Assembly: GCF_000691165.1 (NCBI RefSeq)
Contig: NZ_ASJD01000004.1
Coordinates: forward strand, 124,001-188,000
Source of the DNA: Bacillus safensis FO-36b
GTDB taxonomy: Bacteria; Bacillota; Bacilli; Bacillales; Bacillaceae
Length of the DNA: 64,000 nt
Direction of reading: 5' to 3'
Shown: positions 55,218-62,364 of the stretch, piece after piece
Position numbering within the stretch: position 1 is the first letter of the stretch
How the letters are laid out: each line of letters opens with the position of its first letter
The notes under the pieces: generated by a model
Database searches by the model: none
What the model was told of the DNA's origin: nothing
Seen by the model: the letters and a program-made list of their open reading frames with translations, nothing else
Made by a program: the position numbers and the translations under genes

Positions 55218-55950
55218 AGCTTTCTTCCTTTGTTAATTCCAAATAAAGATCATCGAGTGTCGCATCTCTCATATTGAACTGTTCTCTCAGCTCTGCCAGC
55301 GTTCCTTTCGCTCTGATTTCCCCTTCGTGCAAAATAATAAAGGAATCACAATAGCGTTCAGCTGTCGCCAAAATATGCGTTGACATCAGGACACTAGCGC
55401 CATTTTTCTTCGCAGCATTCATCCGTTCAAGCAGTGCATTGATCGCAAGAGGATCAAGCCCTAAAAACGGTTCATCGATGATATACAGCTCTGGTTCCAC
55501 AAGGAATGCACACATAATCATGACCTTCTGCTTCATTCCTTTTGAAAAATGAGCAGGGAACCATTTCAGCCGTTTCTCCATTCGAAATTCTTTCAGCAAT
55601 GATGGCAGGCGTTCGTCTAATTGTTCCTTTGATAGACCGTAAGCCATCGCTGTCAGCTCTAAATGTTCTTTTAGCGTTAATTCTTCATATAAAACAGGTG
55701 TTTCAGGAATAAATGTAAATTGTGAACGATACGCCTCTTGGTCGTCTTGAAGGGTTCGTCCATTCAATTGAATGACACCTTTATGCGGTTTCATGAGCCC
55801 GATAATATGGCGGATGGTTGTACTTTTCCCCGCCCCGTTTAAGCCAATGAGACCGACGATTTGATTTCTTTCTAATTCAAATGAAATACTTTTTAGAACG
55901 GGATTCTTCGTATATCCGCCCGTTACATCTTTTACAGTGAGAAGGGACAT
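55210..55950 (-). CDS. ecsA: EcsA, ABC transporter ATPase
   Basis: A 246-residue ATPase. Walker A GLNGAGKST is at residues about 36-44, the Q-loop region reads FTFIPETPVLYEELTL, signature FSKGMKQKVMIM is near 136, Walker B is LYIIDEPFLGLDP, and the switch histidine lies in LMSTHILA. With EcsB it forms an exporter affecting secretion of extracellular enzymes such as the AprE protease of this window. ATG 55950 is the start. A 485-base gene-free region separates it from the divergent hit gene. Confidence 0.95.
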   Translation of the reverse strand: MSLLTVKDVTGGYTKNPVLKSISFELERNQIVGLIGLNGAGKSTTIRHIIGLMKPHKGVIQLNGRTLQDDQEAYRSQFTFIPETPVLYEELTLKEHLELTAMAYGLSKEQLDERLPSLLKEFRMEKRLKWFPAHFSKGMKQKVMIMCAFLVEPELYIIDEPFLGLDPLAINALLERMNAAKKNGASVLMSTHILATAERYCDSFIILHEGEIRAKGTLAELREQFNMRDATLDDLYLELTKEESYE

Positions 55951-56435
55951 GAATTCGTTCCTTTCTTTCTTTTTTCCTTTATAGTAACAAAAACGAATGA
56001 TAATTTGAAATGTTTACCTATAGACGAGTCATGAATAAAAAATAGGCGCTTTGGTCATCATAATGTATGTAGAAGAAATGAACTTGATGACCAATAAGTA
56101 AATGAGGTGTTTGTTAAAGGCAAAGAACCGCATGACAAGTTGGTTTTTCATCTAAAACCTTAGCTTCTGTTTTGCTTCACTGATTCTTGATTTTTGTGTC
56201 CTATACAATATGTATACGACAAACCAAAACGTCAAATGAGGTGTTTACGGCAGAAATAGCAGGCATATGAATTCTTTATTTCAGTAAATAGAGAATTCAA
56301 AAGGCATTCGAATGAAAGCATCAGCATTTCTTCTGCAGGAGCAGGATGAGCGACCAAAGGAGTTCGCTTGTCCTGTTTTCTTTTTTGCTTCTTTTTGTGA
56401 TACGATAAAGGAAAAATAATGAGGAGTGACATGGC
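55951..56435. other. gene-free region between ecsA and hit
   Basis: No open frame with a ribosome binding site was found here. The ecsA side has a T-rich leader; a possible -10 TATAGT lies at 55980-55985 on the plus strand. The only strong signal is a plus-strand hairpin with T-run at 56340-56387. Confidence 0.4.
56340..56387 (+). terminator. orphan plus-strand terminator-like hairpin upstream of hit
   Basis: CAGGATGAGCGA / TCGCTTGTCCTG pairs with two mismatch or GU positions around an eleven-base loop and is followed by TTTTCTTTTTT. No plus-strand gene precedes it, so it may end a leader RNA or small RNA. Confidence 0.5.
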
Positions 56436-56864
56436 GTGAGCGACTGCATTTTTTGCAAGATCATTGATGGAGACATTCCATGTGCAAAAGTATATGAAGA
56501 CGAGCATGTATTGGCTTTTCTTGATATCAGCCAAGTAACAAAAGGACATACCCTTGTAATCCCGAAAATACATAAAGAAAACATCTATGAGATGACACCA
56601 GAAGTGTCTAACCACTACTTCCAAGCGATTCCGAAAATTGCAAGGGCGATCAAACAGGAATTTGAACCAATCGGGTTAAACCTCCTGAACAACAACGGTG
56701 AAAAAGCCGGACAATCGGTATTCCATTACCATATGCACATCATTCCGCGCTACGGAAAAGGTGATGGCTTTGGTGCCGTATGGAAATCACATCAAGATCA
56801 ATACACGTCAGAGGATTTAAAAGACATTTCTTCTGCCATCCACACGCGGCTTACCTCATCTTAA
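56436..56864 (+). CDS. hit: HIT family nucleotide-binding protein Hit
   Basis: A 142-residue histidine-triad protein (HINT branch) that hydrolyses or binds nucleoside phosphoramidates. N-terminal zinc-type CIFCKIIDGDIP is at residues 4-15, substrate region LAFLDISQVTKGHTLVIPK near 29, and the triad FHYHMHIIPRYG near 100 (HxHxH). The start is GTG 56436 behind GAGGAGTGAC; a nearby ATG (56431) is out of frame. It is divergent from ecsA as in B. subtilis. Confidence 0.93.
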   Translation: MSDCIFCKIIDGDIPCAKVYEDEHVLAFLDISQVTKGHTLVIPKIHKENIYEMTPEVSNHYFQAIPKIARAIKQEFEPIGLNLLNNNGEKAGQSVFHYHMHIIPRYGKGDGFGAVWKSHQDQYTSEDLKDISSAIHTRLTSS

Positions 56865-56879
56865 CAGATGAGGTTTTTC
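56854..56879 (+). terminator. terminator overlapping the hit stop codon
   Basis: CCTCATCT / AGATGAGG stem; the hit stop codon TAA lies in the four-base loop, and TTTTT follows. Confidence 0.8.
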
Positions 56880-57023
56880 TTATTTTCACCCCTTTTCATC
56901 GCTTCCGCCTTTTAATAGTAAGATATTTTGAACGATTCAATTTTTTTGTCCAAATGCTTCAAATTTGTGATAGGATGGTTTTATCTTTTGATCCATTAAC
57001 GCGAGAAATAGGGAGAGATTGTG

Positions 57024-58103
57024 ATGAAGCGAACGACGAATTTTAATGCTGGTCCGGCGGCATTGCCGCTAGAAGTGCTTCAAAAAGCACAGGAAGAACT
57101 TGTTGATTTTAAACAAACTGGGATGTCTGTGATGGAGCTTTCTCATCGCAGCGGTGAATATGAAGCAGTCCACAATAAAGCAAAAGCGCTTTTAGTGGAA
57201 CTGATGGACATTCCAGAAGATTATGAAGTCCTCTTTTTACAAGGCGGAGCTAGTCTTCAATTTGCGATGATTCCAATGAACTTCTTACATGAAGGCGAAA
57301 CAGCTCATTTCATTCAAACAGGCGCTTGGTCAGAAAAAGCATTGTCAGAAGCAAAAGGGTTTGGGCAGACATCTGTGCTTGCTTCAAGTGAAGATGACAA
57401 CTACTCGTATATTCCAGAAGTAGATGCATCCGGTTTAACAGATGGCGCTTACTTACATATCACATCGAACAATACGATCTTCGGCACTCAGTGGAAAACG
57501 TTCCCGAACACGTCACTCCCGCTCATTGCGGATATGTCCAGTGATATTCTCAGCAAAAAAATAGACGTTTCTTCATTTGATCTCATCTATGCCGGGGCAC
57601 AAAAAAACCTAGGGCCTTCAGGTATCACGATTGTGATTGCGCGCAAACGTTTATTAGAGAAAGAGAAAAGCAGCACGCCAAAAATATTAAAATATTCAAC
57701 ACACGCAAAAGCCAATTCTCTTTATCATACACCACCGACTTTTGCGATTTATATGCTGTCACTTGTCCTTGAGCATGTCAAACATGCTGGCGGTGTAGAA
57801 GCAGCGGAAAAACGCAATGAACAAAAAGCAGGCATTCTCTATGATACCATTGATCAAAGCGGCGGTTTTTATCAAGGACATGCGCGTGCTGACAGCCGTT
57901 CTCATATGAACGTCACCTTTACTCTTCGTGATGATGCACTTACTTCTTCCTTTGTGGAAAAAGCAAAGCAAGAGCAAATGGTTGGACTTGCCGGCCACCG
58001 TTCTGTCGGCGGATGCAGAGCATCTATTTACAATGCGGTCTCAATAGAAGACTGCCAAAAGCTTGCGGACTTTATGAAAAAGTTCCAGCAAGAAAATGAG
58101 TAA
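57024..58103 (+). CDS. serC: phosphoserine aminotransferase SerC
   Basis: A 359-residue PLP enzyme converting 3-phosphohydroxypyruvate and glutamate to phosphoserine. The N-terminus RTTNFNAGPAALPLEVLQKAQEE is diagnostic; cofactor contacts follow in FLQGGASLQFAMIPMN near residue 73, and the PLP lysine lies in LIYAGAQKNLGPSG near 196. The C-terminus has VGLAGHRSVGGCRASIYNA. ATG 57024 follows GGGAGAGATTGTG; GTG 57021 is adjacent. It is followed by trpP, linking serine supply and tryptophan uptake. Confidence 0.96.
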   Translation: MKRTTNFNAGPAALPLEVLQKAQEELVDFKQTGMSVMELSHRSGEYEAVHNKAKALLVELMDIPEDYEVLFLQGGASLQFAMIPMNFLHEGETAHFIQTGAWSEKALSEAKGFGQTSVLASSEDDNYSYIPEVDASGLTDGAYLHITSNNTIFGTQWKTFPNTSLPLIADMSSDILSKKIDVSSFDLIYAGAQKNLGPSGITIVIARKRLLEKEKSSTPKILKYSTHAKANSLYHTPPTFAIYMLSLVLEHVKHAGGVEAAEKRNEQKAGILYDTIDQSGGFYQGHARADSRSHMNVTFTLRDDALTSSFVEKAKQEQMVGLAGHRSVGGCRASIYNAVSIEDCQKLADFMKKFQQENE

Positions 58104-58178
58104 AAAGGCTTTTCTATAGGGAAATAAATTTGTTATAATAACGAGAAATATAAAGTCATGACTCTTGCAATAAATGAT

Positions 58179-58249
58179 GAGCCATATTATTGGAGAGTCC
58201 TATAAGAGCTTAGCAGAGGAGAGCATAGAAATGAAAACAAAAGAATTAG
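58179..58249 (+). promoter_or_regulatory. TRAP (MtrB) RNA target over the trpP ribosome binding site
   Basis: GAG/TAG triplets at 58179, 58193, 58206 (GAG), 58211 (TAG), 58216 (GAG), 58221 (GAG), 58226 (TAG) and 58247 (TAG). The five from 58206 to 58228 are separated by exactly two bases each, the preferred TRAP spacing, and they cover the Shine-Dalgarno GAGGAG of trpP. This predicts translational repression when tryptophan is abundant. Confidence 0.85.
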
Positions 58250-58749
58250 TGATTATGTCATTGCTTGCAGCAATGGGAGCTGTTTTGCATACGATTTTCC
58301 CGCCCATCTTTTTCGGAATGAAACCTGATATGATGCTGGTCATGATGTTTTTAAGCATCATCCTTTTCCCAAAGGTTCAGCATGTTGTCGTGATTGCGCT
58401 AGTGACTGGCGTGATTTCTGCATTAACAACGGGATTCCCAGGCGGACAAATTCCGAATATGATTGATAAACCAGTGACAGCCTTTATCTTCCTAGCCCTT
58501 TTCTTATCTTGCTTGAAGATAAAGAACAAAGTGGTGCTGACCGCTGTGTTAACTGCGATTGGAACCATCGTATCCGGTGTGATTTTCCTATCTGCCGCTT
58601 TACTGATCACTGGACTGCCAGCTGCATTACCGGCACTTCTTGTGGGCGTGGTCCTGCCAGCAGCCGTGATTAATACCATTGCTATGGTATTTGTCTTCCC
58701 AATTGCTCAGTCCATTTTGAGACGTGCAAGAATGATAGAAGTTGCTTAA
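58231..58749 (+). CDS. trpP: tryptophan transporter TrpP
   Basis: A 172-residue membrane protein with five or six helices, the same length as B. subtilis TrpP (YhaG) as I recall. It begins MKTKELVIMSLLAAMGAVLHT and continues with FPPIFFGMKPDMMLVMMFLSI and ALTTGFPGGQIPNMIDKP. I chose ATG 58231, which follows AGAGGAGAGCA; the longer frame runs through the regulatory leader. The leader contains TRAP-type triplets over the ribosome binding site. The hairpin after the stop has been duplicated around an inserted element. Confidence 0.92.
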   Translation: MKTKELVIMSLLAAMGAVLHTIFPPIFFGMKPDMMLVMMFLSIILFPKVQHVVVIALVTGVISALTTGFPGGQIPNMIDKPVTAFIFLALFLSCLKIKNKVVLTAVLTAIGTIVSGVIFLSAALLITGLPAALPALLVGVVLPAAVINTIAMVFVFPIAQSILRRARMIEVA

Positions 58750-58758
58750 CGAATAACC

Positions 58759-58787
58759 GAACCTCTTCATGATAGATGAAGAGGTTT
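58759..58787 (+). repeat. terminator hairpin, first copy of a 29-bp direct repeat
   Basis: A 29-bp sequence with stem AACCTCTTCAT / ATGAAGAGGTT. It is identical to 58962-58990. This copy is followed by TCAGATTG instead of a T-run, so it should terminate poorly. Confidence 0.9.
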
Positions 58788-58961
58788 CAGATTGTTGATA
58801 AAGGCTAAAATGATCTTGATTTTAGCCCTTTGTCTTCTTTTCAGCGTGATAGAAAACCTTTGAAGTCTAGGAAGGACGAGTACTGGCGCGGAGCGAATTT
58901 GATATTCGTGAGCACCAGCACGCAGGACTGACAAAGAATGCGAGGGTTTGTCTACACGCTG
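58788..58961. repeat. structured intergenic element inserted between duplicated terminator hairpins
   Basis: 174 bases without coding potential. A first hairpin (58800-58830) pairs AAAGGCTAAAAT with ATTTTAGCCCTTT. Then a nested imperfect palindrome of about 120 bases runs from CAGCGTG (58842-58848) to CACGCTG (58955-58961). Inner pairs are AAACC/GGGTTT, AAGTC/GACT, CTGG/CCAG and GCGAAT/ATTCG. It resembles the roughly 190-bp dispersed intergenic repeats reported in the B. subtilis genome, but I cannot confirm membership. No second copy was seen in this window. Confidence 0.7.
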
Positions 58962-58996
58962 GAACCTCTTCATGATAGATGAAGAGGTTTTTTTCA
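58962..58996 (+). terminator. terminator, second copy of the 29-bp repeat
   Basis: The same hairpin as 58759-58787 but followed by a run of eight T, a complete intrinsic terminator for trpP. Confidence 0.9.
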
Positions 58997-59001
58997 TGCT
59001 T

Positions 59002-59193
59002 TTATAAAAGAAAAAGGGTCAGCAGCAAAATGAGGAGCGAAATTCCTGCACCAGCCGCACACACAAGTGCTTTTTGCTTTAATACATGTTTTGGCGGATA
59101 AGACCCTGCATACCCAAGCTGTCTTGCATAATGAATAGAACCACCTGTAAAAACGATGACGATACACATAAAAACGAACAGAAAGACAGACAA
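59002..59193 (-). CDS. small two-helix membrane protein
   Basis: A 63-residue protein with two hydrophobic helices: SVFLFVFMCIVIVFTGGS at the N-terminus and ALVCAAGAGISLLILLLTLFLL at the C-terminus, joined by an IHYARQLGYAGSYPPKHVLKQK loop. TTG 59193 is chosen because GGGAGGGGAG lies just upstream; the longer frame to 59238 would begin before that site. It lies between trpP and yhaH, where B. subtilis also has a small yhz gene, but I am not sure of its name. The function is unknown. Confidence 0.68.
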   Translation of the reverse strand: MSVFLFVFMCIVIVFTGGSIHYARQLGYAGSYPPKHVLKQKALVCAAGAGISLLILLLTLFLL

Positions 59194-59321
59194 CCTTCTC
59201 CCCTCCCTTTTCTTCAAAAGTATGCTAAAATAAAGCAAGCTATGTATGGAAGTTCAATGAAGCTGATCGTCAGCTCAGAGAGAACATGCGAATGTGTAAA
59301 ATTTGACTAGAGGTGATTTGA

Positions 59322-59678
59322 ATGGCTAGTGGACGTTCTTTATTAACAGGATTATTTGTAGGCGGTCTCCTCGGAGGTGCGGCAGTGCTCCTGACGACTC
59401 CCTCTTCTGGCAGAGATGTGCGCGGAAAAGTGAAAGACGGCTATGACAAATTCGAAGATACGCTGACAAAATTAAAAAGAGACGGACAAGCTTTAAAAGA
59501 ACAAATTGTGGAAACAGCAAAAGAAAGCGCAGAGGTGATTAAAGAAGTCGGGTCTGAATTGCAAACATCGATTCAGCAATGGCGCGAAGAAATCAAACCT
59601 CATCAGCAGGACTTACAAAAGGAAATTCAGGAAATTGAAGAAAAGCTCAAACAACTGGAGAAAACCTTACAAAACTAA
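59322..59678 (+). CDS. yhaH: YtxH-domain protein YhaH
   Basis: A 118-residue protein. An N-terminal glycine-rich hydrophobic segment LLTGLFVGGLLGGAAVLLTTPSSGRDVR (YtxH/gas-vesicle GvpP-like) is followed by a long charged coiled coil with Lys/Glu repeats to the end (EIQEIEEKLKQLEKTLQ). It corresponds in place and length to B. subtilis YhaH, a general-stress type protein whose function is unknown. ATG 59322 follows TAGAGGTGA. A strong terminator separates it from scoC. Confidence 0.9.
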   Translation: MASGRSLLTGLFVGGLLGGAAVLLTTPSSGRDVRGKVKDGYDKFEDTLTKLKRDGQALKEQIVETAKESAEVIKEVGSELQTSIQQWREEIKPHQQDLQKEIQEIEEKLKQLEKTLQN

Positions 59679-59704
59679 TATACTCACAAAAAAATATTCG
59701 TTTA

Positions 59705-59741
59705 CAAAAGTGTGCGGGGTGCGTATCCCGCACTTTTTTTG
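59705..59741 (+). terminator. terminator of yhaH
   Basis: AAAGTGtGCGGG / CCCGCACTTT stem with a seven-T run. Confidence 0.85.
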
Positions 59742-59865
59742 TTGAAAAAAGGTTATTTTGACAATGTTTTTCATGACTTTTAAAAATTCTTGAATTTTCA
59801 GCTTTATTAATCTTTATTTTATTGGCATAATAGAATTACAAGAAAAAGAGAAGTAGGTGAAATGG

Positions 59866-60486
59866 ATGAATCATTCGGAACAGCCTTTCGATGTAAAAGA
59901 AGCACTTTTATTCAGTCAAAGAATGGCCCAATTGAGCAAAGCTCTTTGGAAATCCATTGAAAAGGACTGGCAGCAGTGGATCAAACCGTATAACCTAAAT
60001 ATCAATGAACATCATATTTTGTGGATTGCGTATCAATTAAAAGGAGCTTCAATATCAGAAATTGCAAAGTTTGGCGTCATGCATGTATCAACGGCGTTTA
60101 ACTTCTCCAAGAAACTGGAGGAACGAGGATTTTTAAAATTTTCTAAAAAGTTAAACGATAAACGCAATACGTATATTGAGCTAACGCCAAAAGGCGAAGA
60201 GACATTCCATAAACTACTCGAAGATTATGACCCGGCACGAACTGGTATTGTCAAAGGCGCACAGCCGCTTCATGACATTTACGGAAAGTTCCCTGAGATT
60301 TTAGAAATGATGTGTATTATCCGAAACATTTATGGTGAGGATTTCATGGAGATTTTTGAGAAATCGTTTTCAAACATTGAGAAGGACTTTTTGAATGAGC
60401 GAGGAAAAGTCACAAAAAAGACTGAGGAACTTGAAAACTCAGCTGAGGCAGCAGAAAAAGCGGCTAAAACAAATCAAATTGTTTAA
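59866..60486 (+). CDS. scoC: ScoC (Hpr), MarR-family transition-state regulator
   Basis: A 206-residue MarR-type winged-helix repressor. The DNA-binding core is almost unchanged from B. subtilis: [66 protein letters not shown] (residues about 46-92) and the wing [20 protein letters not shown]. The C-terminal tail is lower complexity ([16 protein letters not shown]). ScoC represses aprE, nprE, sinI and peptide transporters. ATG 59866 follows AGTAGGTGA; GTG 59857 is possible. Its 3' end overlaps the convergent yhaI by 23 bases. Confidence 0.95.
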   Translation: MNHSEQPFDVKEALLFSQRMAQLSKALWKSIEKDWQQWIKPYNLNINEHHILWIAYQLKGASISEIAKFGVMHVSTAFNFSKKLEERGFLKFSKKLNDKRNTYIELTPKGEETFHKLLEDYDPARTGIVKGAQPLHDIYGKFPEILEMMCIIRNIYGEDFMEIFEKSFSNIEKDFLNERGKVTKKTEELENSAEAAEKAAKTNQIV

Positions 60487-60808
60487 TGATCTTTATAAAT
60501 TCATTCATTAGCGGCTGAAACAGCCCCTGATCATGCAAAGCAAATATCGTCTCATGAACATCCAGCTTTTCAATTAACTGTCCCGCAAAGAGCGCAAGGA
60601 GATCGTCAAACATGACGTAGCCTTGTGCTTTTTGCTTATCCATTTCCTCTGAAAGCTCAGCACAAATACGCTCAATTTCCTCTGCCTCTTCTTTCGATAC
60701 ACGCTGCCTGATCAATAACGCATAATATGGATAACGGCTCATATCGGCTGCCGTCAATAAAAGTTCCATGTAATATTCAAGCTGGCTCATTCGTTCCTCA
60801 ATACTCAT
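60464..60808 (-). CDS. yhaI: YhaI protein (DUF1878)
   Basis: A 114-residue, mainly helical cytoplasmic protein: [45 protein letters not shown], then KIIKQFDLF at the end. It is of the same length and place as B. subtilis YhaI, a domain of unknown function. RBS GAGGGAACG precedes ATG 60808. The last 23 bases are antisense to scoC, so the two transcripts overlap at their 3' ends. Confidence 0.88.
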   Translation of the reverse strand: MSIEERMSQLEYYMELLLTAADMSRYPYYALLIRQRVSKEEAEEIERICAELSEEMDKQKAQGYVMFDDLLALFAGQLIEKLDVHETIFALHDQGLFQPLMNEFIKIIKQFDLF

Positions 60809-61040
60809 GTACGTTCCCTCTTTCTCTTAGTCCTTCTATTTTAGCCGAAATTACTCATTGACGAAAGAGACGAACCTCCCCCTTCTGTTCTTTTTTCTTG
60901 AAAAACCCAAAGTTTCCTCTCTTTATTCCATATGAAGGCACCATTTTATTTTTTTTCATCAAAACCATTGATTTTTATCCTCAGGAAGAGTAAATTATCT
61001 TGAGATATTCAATTCGATTTTTAGATTGGAAGGATGAAAA

Positions 61041-61562
61041 ATGAATTGTTGGAAGACCATTAATCTTGAAAAGGATTATGGTTATACGAGAATGATGATT
61101 TCAGCCATAAGTCTTGCTATCCTTTTTTTCATTATGGCATTTTTATGTTTTCAACTGACTCATCCTGAAACGCGGCTAAGCAGCCATAACGCACCGCTTT
61201 TTGCCGTGCTCTTACTTGTGACATTGCTTGTCCACCGTGTGGTTCACTTGATCCCAGTGATGAAAAATAAGAAAAAAATGACGCTATTGATGAAACGAAA
61301 TTGCTGGCAGCGCGTGCCTAAGAAAGTGATGCTTTTTTCACTTCTCAGCCCGTTTTGTGTCATCTCACCGGTTTACTTTTTGTTAGGCGTGGCGTTTCCT
61401 ATGTACGCACACTATTTTATCATCATCGCAAGTATACATGCAGGCTATTGTTTGCCTGACTTTTTATTTGCATGGAAGCTGCTCAAAGCACCTAAATCCT
61501 GCATCATCGATCAAGCTCAAGACGAGTTTGATATTTTAGTTGACCAAACTTCCTCATCATGA
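61041..61562 (+). CDS. yhaJ: DUF3267 membrane protein YhaJ
   Basis: A 173-residue protein with four hydrophobic segments: MISAISLAILFFIMAFLCF near residue 19, APLFAVLLLVTLLVHRVVHLIPV near 51, MLFSLLSPFCVISPVYFLLGVAF near 97 and AHYFIIIASIHAGYCLPDFLF. HRVVHLIPV resembles a degenerate HExxH site, with PDF further on. Place between yhaI and prsA agrees with B. subtilis YhaJ. A short CCTCA/TGAGG hairpin with TTTTT at the stop codon may end transcription. The function is unknown. Confidence 0.82.
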   Translation: MNCWKTINLEKDYGYTRMMISAISLAILFFIMAFLCFQLTHPETRLSSHNAPLFAVLLLVTLLVHRVVHLIPVMKNKKKMTLLMKRNCWQRVPKKVMLFSLLSPFCVISPVYFLLGVAFPMYAHYFIIIASIHAGYCLPDFLFAWKLLKAPKSCIIDQAQDEFDILVDQTSSS

Positions 61563-61644
61563 GGTTTTTAAAGCCAACTTCTATCTTTTTCATAAAAAAT
61601 TTGGTAATGTAGTATGGGAATAGCATAGAGAGGGGGGATCTCCG

Positions 61645-61830
61645 ATAGTTTTATTTTACTTCATCGTCTTTGCCGCGTTTATTGTGTATTCAATAAACAG
61701 GCTTACTAATACATTATGCCTTGTCAGAGAGATTCCTGAAGAACGGCAAGATAAGGTGTTTCGCTTTATCAATGTATCGATACTGATCTTACTTATCTCA
61801 TCATTTGTTGAAATTACCATTTCCATTTAA
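61645..61830 (+). CDS. small membrane protein lacking a standard start codon
   Basis: A 61-codon frame reading (I/M)VLFYFIVFAAFIVYSINRL, then NTLCLVREIPEERQDKVFRFINVS and ILILLISSFVEITISI: two helices joined by a charged loop. A strong RBS GAGAGGGGGGA lies at 61628-61638, but the codon at the right distance is ATA (61645). The frame has a TAG at 61621 and no ATG, GTG or TTG before GTG 61684, which has no RBS. Either ATA is used, or a start codon has been lost here by mutation or sequence error. A terminator follows the stop. Confidence 0.6.
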   Translation: MVLFYFIVFAAFIVYSINRLTNTLCLVREIPEERQDKVFRFINVSILILLISSFVEITISI

Positions 61831-61837
61831 GATCAAA

Positions 61838-61869
61838 GCAAAAGCTGCCAGTTTGAGGGCAGCTTTTTG
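61838..61869 (+). terminator. terminator after the 61-codon membrane ORF
   Basis: AAAGCTGCC / GGGCAGCTTT stem with TTTTT tail; it supports the ORF at 61645-61830 being a real transcription unit. Confidence 0.85.
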
Positions 61870-61881
61870 TGTATATTTTCA

Positions 61882-61971
61882 TTAGCAAATCCAAGATGCA
61901 CCGATGATGATCAATAAAATAAATAATACGACGACTAGTGCAAAACCGCCAGCAAAGACTTCTCCTCCCAT
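61882..61971 (-). CDS. YjcZ-type mini membrane protein
   Basis: A 29-residue protein, MGGEVFAGGFALVVVLF then ILLIIIGASWIC: a short Gly-rich head and one membrane helix, typical of the YjcZ family of sporulation-associated peptides. RBS GGAGGTG lies nine bases before ATG 61971. It is one of two tandem paralogs (see 62117-62203). Too short for most gene callers. The molecular role is unknown. Confidence 0.8.
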   Translation of the reverse strand: MGGEVFAGGFALVVVLFILLIIIGASWIC

Positions 61972-62116
61972 GTGAAAACACCTCCTGCCAGTTCTTCCTC
62001 TGTTCTAAGCTCAGTGTATGCAGAAAAATAAAAAACGTTTAGGCACCTGTCATCGTTTGAAAAAAGAACCGCCCTCACGCACGGCAGGACGGCTCCCTTC
62101 TGTCACAGCGATTTAA

Positions 62117-62203
62117 TTAGTAAAGATATGCTGCACCAACGATGATCAGCAAAATGAATAGCACGACCAATAAAGCAAACCCATTAGAATATCCTGCTCC
62201 CAT
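62117..62203 (-). CDS. YjcZ-type mini membrane protein, second copy
   Basis: A 28-residue protein, MGAGYSNGFALLVVLF then ILLIIVGAAYLY, clearly homologous to the one at 61882-61971 (shared GFAL-VVLFILLII-GA core). RBS AAAGGAGG precedes ATG 62203. The two genes lie in tandem, 145 bases apart, between yhaJ and prsA. Confidence 0.82.
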   Translation of the reverse strand: MGAGYSNGFALLVVLFILLIIVGAAYLY

Positions 62204-62291
62204 ATAATTCAGCCTCCTTTTTGTGATCACTATATGTGTATGTCGCGCGCAATTTTTTGACTAGACGAATGCCCTTCCATTTGCATTTCTT

Positions 62292-62319
62292 TTTACAGCG
62301 TGTCACAATATGTTATGAT
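62292..62319 (+). promoter_or_regulatory. promoter of prsA
   Basis: -35 TTTACA (62292-62297), 16-bp spacer, -10 TATGAT (62314-62319), 45 bases upstream of the prsA start. Confidence 0.6.
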
Positions 62320-62364
62320 ACAAGCAATGATAAATAAATTGGAAAGATTAGGAGTGTTTTTTGA

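Noticed and set aside
56232..56624. A 130-codon minus-strand frame across the start of hit
   Set aside because: It runs antisense through the conserved HIT domain and the hairpin before hit, with no family resemblance.
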